64,000 bases of DNA. Origin: Pelobates cultripes (taxonomy: Eukaryota > Chordata > Amphibia > Anura > Pelobatidae). A program made the position numbers and the translations under genes. The stretch spans positions 289,218,060-289,282,059 of the forward strand of contig OW240914.1 in assembly GCA_933207985.1 (NCBI GenBank), read 5' to 3'. Positions 23,291 to 35,689 of this stretch are shown one piece after another. Every line of letters begins with the position of its first letter. Position 1 is the first letter of the stretch. Below the pieces are notes generated by a model, which was given only the letters and a program-made list of their open reading frames with translations, made no database searches and had not been told where the DNA came from.

Positions 23291-24475
23291 CTCCTGTTGT
23301 TTTAACTCCTACTTAAAAGAGACTACTTTAAATAGCCTACTTTCAAGCAAACTCCAGTGAGCAAGCTCTGTGAGTCAGTAGTGGGTTTATATTTGCAATA
23401 CAAATCCCACACAGGTGGAAATTAAGGGGCACTCCCCCTAATTAGCTCAGCAGCAGCAGCACCCACAAGGAGGGGAATAGAAACAACAAGAGAGGGGGGG
23501 AAAAAAAAAAGGAGGGAAAATGTTTTAAATAATACCAGCAAGGTGAAAATATAGAGAGAAAAAAAAAGGAACAAAGTTTAAATATATCCAAAGAGAAAAA
23601 ATATATATGAAAAGGGGAAAAAAGTTACAAAATATTAAAATAAATCAAAACAGTAAGGAGAAATAATTTGGTTTTTTTAAAAAGGGTAAAAGTAAAAAAA
23701 AAAAAAACAAAAAAAAAACACAAAATACAAACAAAACAAAACCCAAAAAGAGAGAAAAAAAAAAAAAAAACCAAACAAATACTAAAATTTAAACCTGCTT
23801 TTCTTTTCCACTTGGTATTAACTAATACCAACCACAGTCCACCAGTTCACCAACAAACTCCTGTTGTTTTAACTCCTACTTAAAAGAGACTACTTTAAAT
23901 AGCCTACTTTAAAGCAAACTCCAGTGAGCAAGCTCTGTGAGTCAGTAGTGGGTTTATATTTGCAATACAAATCCCACACAGGTGGAAATTAAGGGGCACT
24001 CCCCCTAATTAGCTCAGCAGCAGCAGCACCCACAAGGAGGGGAATAGAAACAACAAGAGAGGGGGGGAAAAAAAAAAGAGGGAAAAAGTTTTAAATAATA
24101 CCAGCAAGGTGAAAATATATAAGAGAAAAAAAAAAGGAACAAAGTTTAAATATATCCAAAGAGAAAAAATATATATGAAAAGGGGAAAAAAGTTACAAAA
24201 TATTAAAATAAATCAAAACAGTAAGGAGAAATAATTTGGTTTTTTTAAAAAGGGTAAAGTAAAAACAAAACAAAAACAAAAAAAAACACAAAATACAAAC
24301 AAAACAAAACCCAAAAAGAGAGGGAAAAAAAAAAAAATACTAAAATTTAAACCTGCTTTTCTTTTCCACTTGGTATTAACTAATACCAACCACAGTCCAC
24401 CAGTTCACCAACAAACTCCTGTTGTTTTAACTCCTACTTAAAAGAGACTACTTTAAATAGCCTACTTTCAAGCAA
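23291..24475 (-). repeat. CR1 5' leader made of tandem ~560-bp monomers
   Basis: The anchor CTCCTGTTGTTTTAACTCC occurs at 23291, 23858 and 24416, giving monomers of 567 and 558 bp and a 60-bp third stub. Each monomer contains CAGTGAGCAAGCTCTGTGAG, a CAGCAGCAGCAGCACCC run and A-rich tracts whose lengths differ between copies. The array sits directly upstream of ORF1, where a promoter is expected, like the monomer promoters of rodent L1. Confidence 0.85.
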
Positions 24476-25030
24476 TTATTTTTTTTTTTTTTAACTTTTA
24501 TTAAGTTTAATTTTTTTTTCACCAGCAAAGGGATTGCCAGTCTTTTAGAGCGGTCACATGGCCCCTGGGGGTCCTACAGAGCAGACTGACCGTGGAGGGG
24601 GGGGTAATTTATTTTAATTTTTTTTTGAAATTTTTATTATTTATTTTACTGAGCCTAGAGGCACTCAGTACAGGCGGAGCATCGGAAGCCTGCCTGAAGG
24701 CTTCCAATGCTCTGCTCCACACTGCTGGGTGCCACATGCGGCAACCCGGAAGTGATTGCTCCAGGGAGAGCGATCACTCAGGTGCCCGGCAGTGTGGGGG
24801 GGGTATTCCACGATGCCTTGGTATAGTGGCATTGTGTAATACCCATAGAGCAACTGGAAGTAATCACGATCGCTTCCAGCACTCAAATTTACCATGGACG
24901 TATGAGGTACGTCCGCGGTCCTTAAGGACCGTTTTTTGTCAGACGTACCTCATACTTCATCGGTCGGGAAGGGGTTTGTAATGACTACCCCAGTGGAGAG
25001 GGGGTATCAGCCGTTGGAGACGTACTTTTT
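24476..25030. repeat. Unclassified repeat with GGTCCTTAAGGACC palindrome
   Basis: Starts with long T-tracts, then GC-richer DNA with short inverted repeats: GGTCCTTAAGGACC near 24917-24930, flanked by ACGTATGAGGTACGT and ACGTACCTCATAC in opposite orientation, and CCGGAAGTGATTGCTCC against later related sequence. This looks like a fold-back MITE, but I found no clean termini. Confidence 0.4.
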
Positions 25031-25059
25031 CCTGGCAAGATGCTATTTCCATCAGCTGG

Positions 25060-25995
25060 ATCCAAGCAGAGAGGGAGAGGTAGAGCTCTTAAAAAAGCTA
25101 GTGATTAGCTGAGAAGGTTCCCTTTCAATGACGAGACAAAGCTACGTTTTGAAGGGTGAAGTAGAACTGAGGTTTAATGGCAGATACTCTCCTTTTATGC
25201 AGTGCTCCCATGCAAGGGAGACACCCACAGACAATTATACATTAGCCAATCAAACAATGGTTACAACCCACATATTCCCTCCCATCTGCTTGGGAGATAA
25301 TTGAGTTACTTACTGTATCTACTCAATTATCTCCAAGCTAAAAACTTATCCTTTTTATACATTTTTATAACTTTCTCATTTTACATCGTACATGAATAAA
25401 ACTATATTTTTATGAACAGCACAATTTGGGGACAAACATATCCAAAATTTGCGTAAATCGGTTCGGTAGTTCAGAAGATAGTAAAAAGTCTCTTTGGACT
25501 GACCGCACATCTGTGTGTATGCCCAAAACAGTTCCACAGATCCAGACTGTGTGGTCGGTCTATTTTTCATTCGACAAACATCCCACTTTGCACAAACTGA
25601 TTGATTCGTGCTTAGTCTCTCTAGATACAACTAGTTTGTGAGTTTGTTTTGTTGAAGAGCGCTCTGTTCGGATGAATTTAGCCGAACGCACGGAGGGTGG
25701 AAGTTTCAGCGGTGTTCGTGGAAAAGTCTAGCCGAAAATAGTTCCACACGGTCGACAACCAAACACTGCTGAGTGCGTTCGACTAAGCAAAATGGCCACT
25801 GCCACGTGTTCATGCAAAAGAACGCCGACCACCCTGTATAACAATTAAACCCATGGAGTGTTCACGGTTCACTGTGATATTAGAGTCAGGGAGGTAAATG
25901 AGTGCCACACTTCTGTTCTGGGTGGTCGGGCGTTTGGTGAAAAATTCAGTATACGAACGGTCTTTTATTATACATCCATTAGACGAAAGCAATTA
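25060..25995. mobile_element. LTR-like repeat, copy 1
   Basis: Shares scattered blocks in the same order with 28233-29190: CAAAGCTACGTTTTGAAGGGT, then TTCGGTAGTTCAGAAGATAG, then GCCCAAAACAGTTCCACAGA. It is non-coding. The length and block pattern suggest a solo LTR, but I found no convincing target duplication, primer site or TG...CA borders. Confidence 0.35.
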
Positions 25996-26099
25996 CAGGA
26001 GCAGTCTTTGTTCTTAGGTAAAAGGCAAGGTTGATGGTGGTATGAAAAGGTTGAGGTCTCCAGGTAATATGGTAGGGGTTGTTACAGAGTTAATAAAGC

Positions 26100-26248
26100 A
26101 GTTTTTGTTTATAGATCATGCCCCAGTCTCACTGCTCAATTTCCTGCAATTTAGGAGTTAAATTACTTCTGTTTCTGTGTATGCAGCCTAACCACACCTC
26201 CCCTGGCAGTGACTGACACAACCTGGATGAAAACAAAATTGTTTAATT
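26100..26248. mobile_element. Truncated palindromic MITE (relative of 9650-10107)
   Basis: Shares CACTGCTCAATT, ATTTAGGAGTTAAATTACTT and TATGCAGCC with the left arm at 9660-9715. The right part is replaced by the target site of the next insertion. Confidence 0.55.
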
Positions 26249-28069
26249 TTGCAATTATTATTATTTTTATTTATTTATTTATTTATTTTTTCAGTGCAAA
26301 GATATATAACAGCATGCGTGTGGTGCCCCAATGGCAATCCCCACGCTGAGTTTCAACACTTATAACATCGGGGTGTTTAGGAGTATGCACATTTTTTAAT
26401 TAAGAACAAAGAAAGGAAAAGAAAGAATTAAGCTTGTTTAAATCACACAGATTGCTCTCTATGGAAAACAGGCATATCTAGGCAGGCATGTCGTCTAAGC
26501 AGGTGGAGTAAGTAAAGTTTAACGGTGCCTGATTGACCAAGGTAGGGTAACTGTGATATGTGAACATGTTATACAGTATTTTTTTAAAGTAGGCAGGATG
26601 TGAGACATGTCGTTTGGTAGGCATTAAATAGGCTTAGTACAGGCTAGCTCAGTTTGTCTATTATAGTAAGTCACAGTAAGATCGTCGGGCTGGAGATAGA
26701 CATATATTGGTGCTCACAGTGCTTATATCAATTAAACATTGCCTATCTAGTCGAGAGCAGGCTTAATAAGTCATGTCATAAGGTTAACATCATGCAGTAT
26801 GAACTTCAGTATGTTATATTTACAGACATGTAGCGGCTCATGGTTAACATGCTAAGTTAGACTGACCATGTTCATGTGACATCAGTTTTTCTGCTTGAGC
26901 TTATGGTATGATATGTAGCTTAGATGCTTAGAAATAATAAAAGTAAAAATATAACAGTTGTCTAACAGATAACTTTACAGTATGCTTGAAAGTCTCTGTG
27001 GCCCGGGGCTGCGTGTGTTTTTGCCCTCTGCTCTCCATGGATGTCAGTCCTGGTCATGGAGTATATCAGATTAAGCTGATGGATGGTGGGCCCGGCGCTG
27101 ACCTTCTGGAGGCTTATGTAGTGAGTCTCTATCATCCGATGCCGTTTCTTTGAAAGCAGCTAGCATTTGGTGGTGAGGTATTGGAGGCCGCTGGAGCAGT
27201 AGACAGTGTGGTGGCATCCCTCCAGCCCCAGGCTGCTGCATGGGCCTGCATCTCTGTGCCACGAACTCTGCAGCTTCTGGAGCCCAAGTTTCCTCCCCTT
27301 TCGGGGGTAGTGGAGGGCCTGATGGACTTTGGCCGCTTGCAGTGCTGGAGCTTCCGTGGGTGTGGGCGATGCATCCAGGTCTTCACCCTTTTGGCCTCCA
27401 GCCCGGGTAGGCTCTGTGGTTTGGAGTTGCGTGGGTCGTCCGTCGCTATGCCCAAGGGTATGCCCCCCTGTCCCCGCTGCCAGCTGTCTCGCTTACCCGC
27501 TGTTCATGCAGGTCCCTGCGCAGTCTGTGTTGTTTTCAGGCGGTCTCTTAATTTTGCCCAGAAGCGTCTGAATATTTTGTTCAGGCGCTGTGTGGTGTCA
27601 TGGTAGATTGTTGCTTGTGGGAGCAGGTTCAGCGTGAGCGATTCGCTACCAGCCACCATCTTAGGAATGCCTCGTGGGGGATCACACTGCCTTGTCGTCG
27701 TGCAGAGATCAGCGTGGCACACACCGTGTGGACCGGGATAACCCCCGCCGGTTGGGGGGGGGGTAGGAGGTGAGTAGTTTGGAGGTTCCCACTGCGGTGT
27801 CGTCCGCGAGGAGAGCGGCCGCCTCTCCCCGGCAGGGTCTCGAGTAGGCCTCTTGGTACGGGTGCCGGTTCCCGATTAATGTCGGGTTAACGATTGGTAC
27901 CTGTCGATGCGCCCGGGTGTCCCCGGCTGTGCTATCACCCTCCAGGTGCTGTACGTGCACGTTTTTCGGGGTTTTTCCCCCAAATTGTGCAGATTTAGTC
28001 TGGAGCTCAGTCTCAGCATGTCCATGCAGCCTGGAAACCAGGCTCCACCCCCTTGCAATTATTATTATT
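26249..28069 (-). mobile_element. 1.8-kb retroposon with 17-bp target-site duplication
   Basis: TTGCAATTATTATTATT is present at 26249-26265 and 28053-28069. Between them, read on the minus strand, lies a G-rich 5' start (GGGGGTGGAGCCTGG), a GC-rich front half, an AT-richer back half and an A-rich TAAATAAATAAA tail touching the left duplication. This is the signature of target-primed insertion. One minus frame (27504-27722) begins with a plausible ATG in a favourable context and contains NKIFRRFWAKLRDR, amphipathic and reminiscent of LINE ORF1 starts, but it is short. It is probably a non-autonomous LINE derivative; the family is not recognised. Because the duplication is partly (ATT)n, its exact length is soft. 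Confidence 0.65.
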
Positions 28070-28232
28070 ATTATTCATAAAGCGCCAACAAGTTCCGTAG
28101 CACTGTAAATTGAGCTTTAATCACATAAAGTAGGCTCCTGTAGGGTCTAGCAAGCCATTAACAGAGCAGGAGATCCTTAATTAAGCAGAATTTGTAATAA
28201 AAGTAGTGTAAACATTATATGGCATAATGTAT

Positions 28233-29190
28233 ATGTAACGGCACCTCCAGGCATAAAAGGGTTAAACCGCCGTTTAGAAGATCTTCCCCTTCCAAAGACA
28301 CAGGCAGCTACTGTAGACACCAATCCACCGAACTGGAGAAGCAAATTAATGCTGTAAACAGCCGAACCGAAACCATACGAATGCTGTAAACAGCCGAATA
28401 GGAAAAACCATTCGAATAGGTTTACACTCCTAGCAGTCAAACTGGAACAGCATACAATAAATCCCCCCAAGAACAAGACAAGGCTCCGTTTTGAGGGTCA
28501 AGCAGGAACAGTCAGAGCTGTGGGTTTATTGTGCTTATGTACACATTCTTAAAAAATTAGTACCACCCACAGGGTTTTGGAACACAACCAATAAACACAT
28601 ACACTCAGACACTCCCACACAAATTCCTCCCCTCTGCCTGTGATTCAATTACCTTACACAATAGGTAATGTAATTAGCACAAGCAGAGAAATACAATTTT
28701 TCCACATTATTCATAACTTGAAAAGTATGCATCACATTCACATAAAATTTACATTTTCAGCATACTCCAAATACAAACATATGTCAAATTCATACAAATT
28801 GGTCCAATGGTTCAAAAGATAGATCGTAGTCCTTTGTGACCAAAGGAAGCATGGCTTTTCTGCCCAAAACCAGTTCCACAGAGTCTTCTATCCTGGAGAT
28901 AATTGGGAAGTAATCCAATTATCTCCAAGGACAGAGGCAAAACTCCATTGAACACATGGCGGCAAAAGACAATAAAACACATAAAAACATATAACTGTGC
29001 AGCCATTGCACAAAACAGGTACATTCAACATATCCCCAGATAGCTCAGATCTGAGCGCACATTATTACTGAATGGCGCTCAGAGCACACACATATAGTTC
29101 AATTGCCATGGAGCCAAAGTCTTTCCCATAGTCTTTCATTATACGAATGGGCTCCATGGCATAGCTATCTGGGGTATCACCGCTCAAACA
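28233..29190. mobile_element. LTR-like repeat, copy 2
   Basis: Starts with TGTAACGGCACC and shares ordered blocks with 25060-25995. CCCCAGATAGCT near 29035 and AGCTATCTGGGG near 29162 form inverted arms around its right part. No coding sequence, and no target duplication found. Solo LTR is the best guess. Confidence 0.35.
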
Positions 29191-30114
29191 GGGCAAGCAC
29201 TAAATGACCCCAGAAATTACATGTTTTGCTTATCGATTAAGCTATTTAAATGAAACTGAGCTTTGTCAGACATGATTAATAAATTGTTTCTAATTCATGA
29301 AATTATACATGATGAATCTCCCAAGACTCCGTTATAATATGTCCACGCAACAAAAAAAGTAAGCTACTAACAAAAAGTTGCTTGCCTGTCAAATCCTTCT
29401 CTGAGTTTTTGCCCACCATGAATTATCAATAATATATATTTCTTAGTTTATGTATTGTCTTCATAATCACAGGTTTACATGACATGTTTATTCTCTAACC
29501 ATACTCATCAATCAATTTAAATTTGCTGAAGACATTTATTTGTTTATTCATGTTATTCAATCAGACAAAGTAAAGGATGCACAATGCTGTTTAAAATGCA
29601 AATGTTGCGACAATTTTGTTTAGTCACATTGTTGGCTAAATATATACAGACTGCCCTTTTAAAAATGCTTGTATTCAACCTATGATTCTCATAAATATAA
29701 ATGGAGAGTTTCTTCTATCTTTATCACTTATCGAGGACATCTTTAGCAACTGCCAACCTTATTGTTGTACAGATGGTGAATTTGCATAGCATGTTCCTTT
29801 CAAAAAGCTTCTGTTCATGCAGAATGGTCTGAATTGTTTAGACTATTTTATAACAAGCATCTTAATTAGCTATGGACAGTAGAAAGTGACTTGATCTTTC
29901 TTCAATCATTCAGCATTGCGATCAAGACTAACTTTTGTAGCAATATCAGTTTTACTGATAAAATCAAAGTATTTCAACATCTTTTATGTGTTCATTCTAG
30001 TTTAAATTTCAAACAACTTTATTTTAGTTTTTTTTTTCTGTTTTTGCTTGAATTCATTCCAATGCTGGTGAATAGAGTGAAACTTGAACAATTAACCATT
30101 GGAGGACCAATGAT
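29191..30114. other. AT-rich sequence, no gene seen
   Basis: No supported coding, RNA or repeat feature. A 103-codon frame at 29891-30202 runs through T-rich DNA into the L1 tail and is considered accidental. Confidence 0.5.
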
Positions 30115-30129
30115 GGTTTGTTCCATCTC

Positions 30130-30517
30130 TTTTTTTTTTTCCTTTCTTTTTTTTATTTATATTTCAGACTGTACCCGCCTCTTTATAGTTTTGAATATAT
30201 GATCATATATGGCTAGGTATTAGTTATCATAAATACTTGGTGGCTCATCTCTAGCCTCTCTGTCTTTCCTTTACTTAAAACTATTAATTATTATTACCCT
30301 TTGTAAATTATATTATTCTATTGCCTATTAAAATGCTTAGAGTGGTAACAACTTATTGAACGAACAATAGAGGGAGGATGAAAGAAATAAAAAAGAAAAG
30401 AAAACAGCCTAACAACAGTCATACTAACATTCACACCATACCTTACAGCTATGTGACTCAACTTATTTACTTTCAAGAGGAAATATCTACTATAGTAATC
30501 TATTTATATCTGTCCTT
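30130..30517 (-). other. L1 3' UTR and A-rich tail
   Basis: Follows the ORF2 stop (30518-30520). It ends at an A-rich tail (T-runs at 30130-30155 on the plus strand) immediately beside the target-site duplication. Confidence 0.85.
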
Positions 30518-32805
30518 CTAGGGAATCGATTCACTCTCTTGTTTCTCCAATTTTATTAGCCAATTTTCCCACTTGCCGTACTCTTTATATTGGTTTTTAA
30601 TTTTATTCAGCTCTAATTCCATTTGAATCTGATATTTTAATTGTTGAATAAGCTGTTTCTTCGAGAATGATTGCGTCTTTTTCCAGTTTCTGGCAATAAT
30701 AAATTTTGATGCAATGTGTTGTCAAAATTTGGTTCATTCTGCTTAGGGTAGGCCACCTTATATGTAGCAACATCATATCTGGTGTAATTTTTATTCATAT
30801 TCCATTTAGCCTATATAATAGTGAGTTAGCCATGGACCATAAGGGGATTACTCTCTTGCAGCTCCACCATATGTGGAGATAATCTCCTTTCTCTTCTCCC
30901 CATCTCCAGCACAGATCATTATTATCATTAAACATTCTCGATATTTTTGAGGGGACTAAGTACCAGTTGTTAATCACTTTAAAGTGAGTTTCGATCAGGG
31001 AGAGACTATGCACATATTTATTTGTTTTGTTTATAGCAGCATACCATTCTTCTAAATCTATGGAGCACTTCAGAACGTTTTCCCAACTTTTTATTGCCAT
31101 TGGGCGGTTCTCTGTTTTTATTATGTCAAATAGTTTTGTACATTTAGCAAAAAGATTTTTTGAATCTTTTTTAGAGATTATTTTTAACGCATTATATGTT
31201 TCTCCATTATTTATAAAGATTTTGTGCTTCAAATAATTCCTAACTCTTAAATAAGAGAAAGCCTCTCTATTTGGGAGGGAAAATGTCCTTGTCAGTATAT
31301 CGAAAGTCTTTAACTCACCATTTAGCATTAGATCTTCAACCTTTCTGATATTTACCTCTCTCCATGCTTTTAATGAAATATTTGTTATGTCTATTTCCAG
31401 ACTTTCTATATTTTGAAAACCCAAAAGCTTATTCTTGATATATACTTTCTTCTTTATTTTTCCCCATATGGGGATTATTTGATTCAATACAAATGATAGT
31501 GAATAATCATAAATGTTGTTGTTCCATATAATATTAGATACATTTTTTAATTGGCATAGATCTGTTTCTATCCTCCCCCATGCCTCTTTTTGATATATAT
31601 CCCTTTATAACATTGCGATATGATAAGTTATTCCAGCTTCGTAAAAAATCTTTCTATATCTGGGAGACCTAGTCCCCCTTTATCTATATTACAGCACATG
31701 GTGTTCATTTTAATTCTAGGCTTTTTCCCCCTCCACACAAAATTGGCAAAAGAAGATTGAATCATTTTCAACCAGGGTATAGGGATAATCAATGGTAACA
31801 TCCTAAATAAATAAATCCACTTAGGGAGCACATAATATCTCAAAGTGTTAACTCTGCCCCACCACAATATTTCTGTCTGTCGCCATTCCTTTAAATCTTT
31901 GTTTGTATTTTTCAAAAGATTCATAAAATCAGATTCCATAATTCTTTCTAGCTTTTTGTTTATTCTTATCCCTAAATAGACAAATTCCTCTGGTTGAGAA
32001 AAGTAAAATTTGTTTTGTAATTTGATTATTTTATCCGAAGATATATTCCTATACATTGCAATAGATTTAGAAAGATTCAATTTATAATTAGATATCTTAC
32101 TGTATTGTTCTATTTCTGTTATCACAAATGGCAGAGATTTTTCTGGATCTGCAACATATAAAAGAGTATCATCTGCATACAGAGAGATCTTTAAATCTCC
32201 TTTAGAAATTGGTAGACCCTTAATTAATGTGTTTTGTCTAATTTTTGAGGCGAAAATTTCTACCGTAATAACGTACAGAATTGGCGACAAGGGGCACCCT
32301 TGTCTAGTGCCATTTTCCAAACTGAACCAGTTTGAACATATATTTTGGCCTATAGACCTTGCCACTGGTTTCTTATATAGCGTGCCTATCGCATCCAGCA
32401 CCCATCCCTTGATATTGAAGGCCTCTAAAGCTTTAAACATGAATCCCCAGCTGACCCTGTCAAACGCTTTCTCTGTGTCTAATGACAGGATCAGCAGGGG
32501 ACTACATGTCTTGTCTGACAGATCCATTGAATCTAGTAACCTTCTGATATTATTTCCTGAATTTCTTCAAATCCGACCTGATCTGATTTGATAATTCCAG
32601 GCAAGACTATTTTTAATCTTTTTGCAATAACTGAAGCAAAAATCTTGACATCCACATTTATCAAAGAGATCGGTCTGTAGCTTTTAACATCTGTTGCTAT
32701 TTTGCCTGCTTTCAGAATTGGAAGAATGTTAGCTCTTAGCATTTCTTGTGGAAATGCTCCTCTATTTACAGCCTCATTGAAGGATCTTGTTAATGGTTCA
32801 ACAAT
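30518..32805 (-). pseudogene. L1 ORF2, 3' part: reverse transcriptase and C-terminal domain
   Basis: After the CR1 interruption the RT resumes with VEPLTRSFNEAVNRGAFP, then YRPISLINVDVKI (template grip), LSLDTEKAFDRVSW (motif A, first catalytic Asp), NGTRQGCPLSPILY (motif B) and YADDTLLY (motif C, catalytic Asp pair, about 32160-32185). The thumb and C-terminal region follow. The C-terminal zinc-knuckle reads CWRWGEEKGDYLHIWWSC (about 30850-30910): the second Cys of the usual CxxC is Trp. The end LEKQESESIP precedes the stop at 30518-30520 in another frame. Frameshifts occur near 32530, 31600 and 30795. Confidence 0.93.
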
Positions 32806-32840
32806 TATAGAAACATAGAAACATAGAAACATAGAATGTG
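32806..32840 (-). repeat. CR1 3'-terminal octamer repeats
   Basis: Three to four copies of ATAGAAAC (plus-strand sense) at the 3' end of the CR1. CR1 elements end in short octamer repeats instead of poly(A), which defines the junction with L1. Confidence 0.9.
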
Positions 32841-32910
32841 ACGGCAGATAAGAACCATTCGGCCCATCTAGTCTGCCCAATTTTCTAAATACTTTCATTA
32901 CTCCCTAGTC

Positions 32911-34035
32911 TTATCTTATAGTTAGGATAGCCTTATGCCTATCCCACGCATGCTTAAACTCCTTTACTGTGTTAACCTCTACCACTTCAGCTGGAAGGCT
33001 ATTCCATGCATCCACTACCCTCTCAGTAAAGTAATACTTCCTGATATTATTTTTAAACCTTTGTCCCTCTAATTTAAGACTATATCCTCTTGTTGTGGTA
33101 GTTTTTCTTCTTTTAAATATAGTCTCCTCCTTTACTGTGTTGATTCCCTTTATATATTTAAATGTTTCTATCATATCCCCCCTGTCTCGTCTTTCCTCCA
33201 AGCTATACATGTTAAGATCCTTTAACCTTTCCTGGTAAGTTTTATCCCGCAATCCATGAACCAGTTTAGTAGCCCTTCTCTGAACCCTCTCTAAGGTATC
33301 AATATCCTTCTGAAGATACGGTCTCCAGTATTGTGTACAATACTCCAAGTGAGGTCTCACCAGTGTTCTGTACAATGGCATGAGCACTTCCCTCTTTCTA
33401 CTGCTAATACCTCTCCCTATACAACCAAGCATTCTGCTAGCATTTCCTGCTGCTCTATTACATTGTCTTCCTACCTTTAAGTCATCAGAAATAATCACCC
33501 CTAAATCCCTTTCCTCATATGTTGAGGTTAGGACTCTATCAAATATTCTGTACTCTGCCCTTGGGTTTTTACGTCCAAGATGCATTATCTTGCACTTATC
33601 CACATTAAATGTCAGTTGCCACAATTCTGACCATTTTTCTAGTTTACCTAAATCATTTGCCATTTGGCTTATCCCTCCTGGAACATCAACCCTGTTACAT
33701 ATCTTAGTATCATCAGCAAAAAGACATACCTTACCATCAAGACCTTCTGCAATATCACTAATAAAAATATTAAAGAGAATGGGTCCAAGTACAGATCCCT
33801 GAGGTACCCCACTGGTGACAAGTCCAAGCTTCGAATATATTCCATTAACTACAACCCTCTGTTGCCTGTCACTCAGCCACTGCCTTACCCATTCAACAAT
33901 ATTGGAATCCAAACTTAAAGATTGCAGTTTATTGATAAGCCTTCTATGTGCAACAGTGTCAAAAGCCTTACTGAAATCTAGGTAAGCAATGTCTACTGCA
34001 CCACCCTGATCTATAATTTTAGTTACCCAATCAAA
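32911..34035 (-). pseudogene. CR1 ORF2, RT second half and C-terminus
   Basis: Begins just after motif A (LDFSKAFDTV, in the neighbouring frame near 33960-33990) and continues with TSGVPQGSVLGPILF (motif B, about 33790-33835) and CLFADDTKI (motif C, about 33710-33735). Then follow the thumb, VRPHLEYCTQYWRPY, LERVQRRATKLV and YSLEERRDRGD, all standard CR1/L2 C-terminal blocks. 333 codons are open from an internal Met at 33912, so this half is well preserved. A single frameshift near 34035 separates it from the first RT half. Confidence 0.93.
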
Positions 34036-35660
34036 AAATCAATAAGATTAGTTTGGCATGATCTCCCTGAAGTAAACCCATGTTGTCTCTGATCTTGAAA
34101 TCCATGTGTTTTTAGATGTTCAACAATCCTATCCTTTAACATGGTTTCCATCACTTTCCCCACTACTGAAGTAAGGCTTACTGGCCTATAGTTGCCCGAC
34201 TCCTCCCTATTACCTTTCTTGTAAATGGGCACAACATTCGCTAACTTCCAATCTTCTGGGACTACTCCTGTTAACAATGATTGGTTAAATAAATCTGTTA
34301 ATGGTTTTGCTAGTACACCACTAAGCTCTTTTAATAGCTTTGGGTGTATTCCATCAGGTCCCATTGACTTATTTGTCTTTACTTTTGACAGTTGAAATAG
34401 AACCTCTTCCTCTGTAAACTCACGTGTAATAAATGACTCATTTATCCTTTTTCTCAACTGAGGTCCCTTTCCTTCATTTTCTTCTGTAAATACAGAACAA
34501 AAATATTCATTGAGGCAGTCAGCCTGACCTTTATCCTCTTCTACATACCTTCCTTCTTTTGTTTTTAATCTAACTAATCCTTGTTTTACTTTTCTTTTCT
34601 CATTTATGTATCTAAAAAATGTTTTATCCCCCTTTTTTACTGACTGTGCTATTTTCTCTTCTGTGTGTGATTTGGAAGCTCTTATAACTTGCTTAGCCTC
34701 TTTCTGCCTAATCTTATAGATCATTTTGTCTTCCTCACTCTGGGTTTTTTTATAATTCCTAAATGCTAACTTTTTGTTTTTAACTATTTTGGCCACATCT
34801 GCGGAGTACCACAGTGGTTTCTTGAATTTTTGCTTTTACTGACAAGCCTAATGCAATTTTCTGTTGCCTTCAATAGTGCAACTTTTAAATAATCCCATTT
34901 CTCTTGGACTCCATTTAAATTGCTCCAGTCTGATAATGACTCCTCTACCCATATTCTAATTTTAGAAAAGTCTGTTTTTCTAAAGTCTAAAACTTTTGTT
35001 TTTGTGTGGTGTGACTCAGTCACTGTTCTTATATTAAACCACACTGACTGATGATCACTGGATCCTAAACTTTCACCTACAGTAATATCTGATACCAAAT
35101 CTCCATTTGTTAACACTAAATCTAGTATGGCCTCTTTACGAGTTGGCTCCTCAACAACTTGTTTTAGAGACAATCCCAGTAGGGAGTTTAGAATATGTGT
35201 GCTCCTGGCACAAGTAGCTAATTTTGTTTTCCAATTTACATCAGGAAGATTAAAGTCACCCATGATGATAACTTCCCCCTTCATTGTCATTTTAGCTATT
35301 TCCTCAACTAGTAGATTATCTAACTCTTCAATTTGTCCTGGGGGCCTATAAATCACACCTACACGAGTTACTGTGTGATTACCAAATTCTAACGTAGCCC
35401 AAACGGACTCTATGTTTGCCTCACTAACTTTTATTAGGCTAGATTTTATGCTATCCTTCACATACAAGGCCACCCCTCCCCCTTTCTTGCCTTCCCTATC
35501 TTTCCTATATAAAGAGTACCCTGGTATTGCTATGTCCCAGTCATTTTTCTCATTGTACCATGTCTCAGTAACAGCGACTAAATCTACACTATCAGTTGCC
35601 ATTATTGCCACAAGTTCATGGATCTTATTCCCTAAAATGCGAGCATTTGTAGACATGACT
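34023..35660 (-). pseudogene. CR1 ORF2, endonuclease and RT first half
   Basis: Endonuclease motifs in order: MSTNARILGNKIHELVAIM, AVTETWYNEKNDWDI (catalytic Glu), GVIYRPPG, IIMGDFNLPDVNW (catalytic Asp and Asn), and GSSDHQSVWF (catalytic Asp-His). A frameshift near 34830 moves to the frame at 34023-34796 with SMGPDGIHPKLLKEL, VVPIYKKGN and NYRPVSLTSVVGKV, the RT fingers. The frame at 34784-35890 fuses about 60 residues of L1 ORF2 to the CR1 endonuclease across the insertion point, a chimera of the nesting and not a real gene. Confidence 0.92.
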
Positions 35661-35689
35661 CTAAGCTTATCATTTTTTAACACACTTAT

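Larger units (their letters stand above)
21517..24475 (-). mobile_element. CR1 LINE, 5' half (minus strand)
   Basis: On the minus strand the order is: tandem 5' leader monomers, ORF1 with zinc-binding and esterase-like parts, then the start of the ORF2 endonuclease, cut by the gap at 21516. The 5' part of CR1 is rarely kept because most copies are 5'-truncated. It differs in sequence from the CR1 at 32806-35690, so at least two subfamilies are present. Confidence 0.9.

Noticed and set aside
27181..27606. 141-codon plus-strand frame
   Set aside because: It is antisense to the GC-rich half of a retroposon whose orientation is set by its A-rich tail; no domain was recognised.
25060..29190. The two LTR-like repeats as a pair flanking one provirus or LTR element
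   Set aside because: They share only scattered blocks and are far too diverged to be LTRs of one insertion; the sequence between them is unrelated MITE and retroposon DNA.
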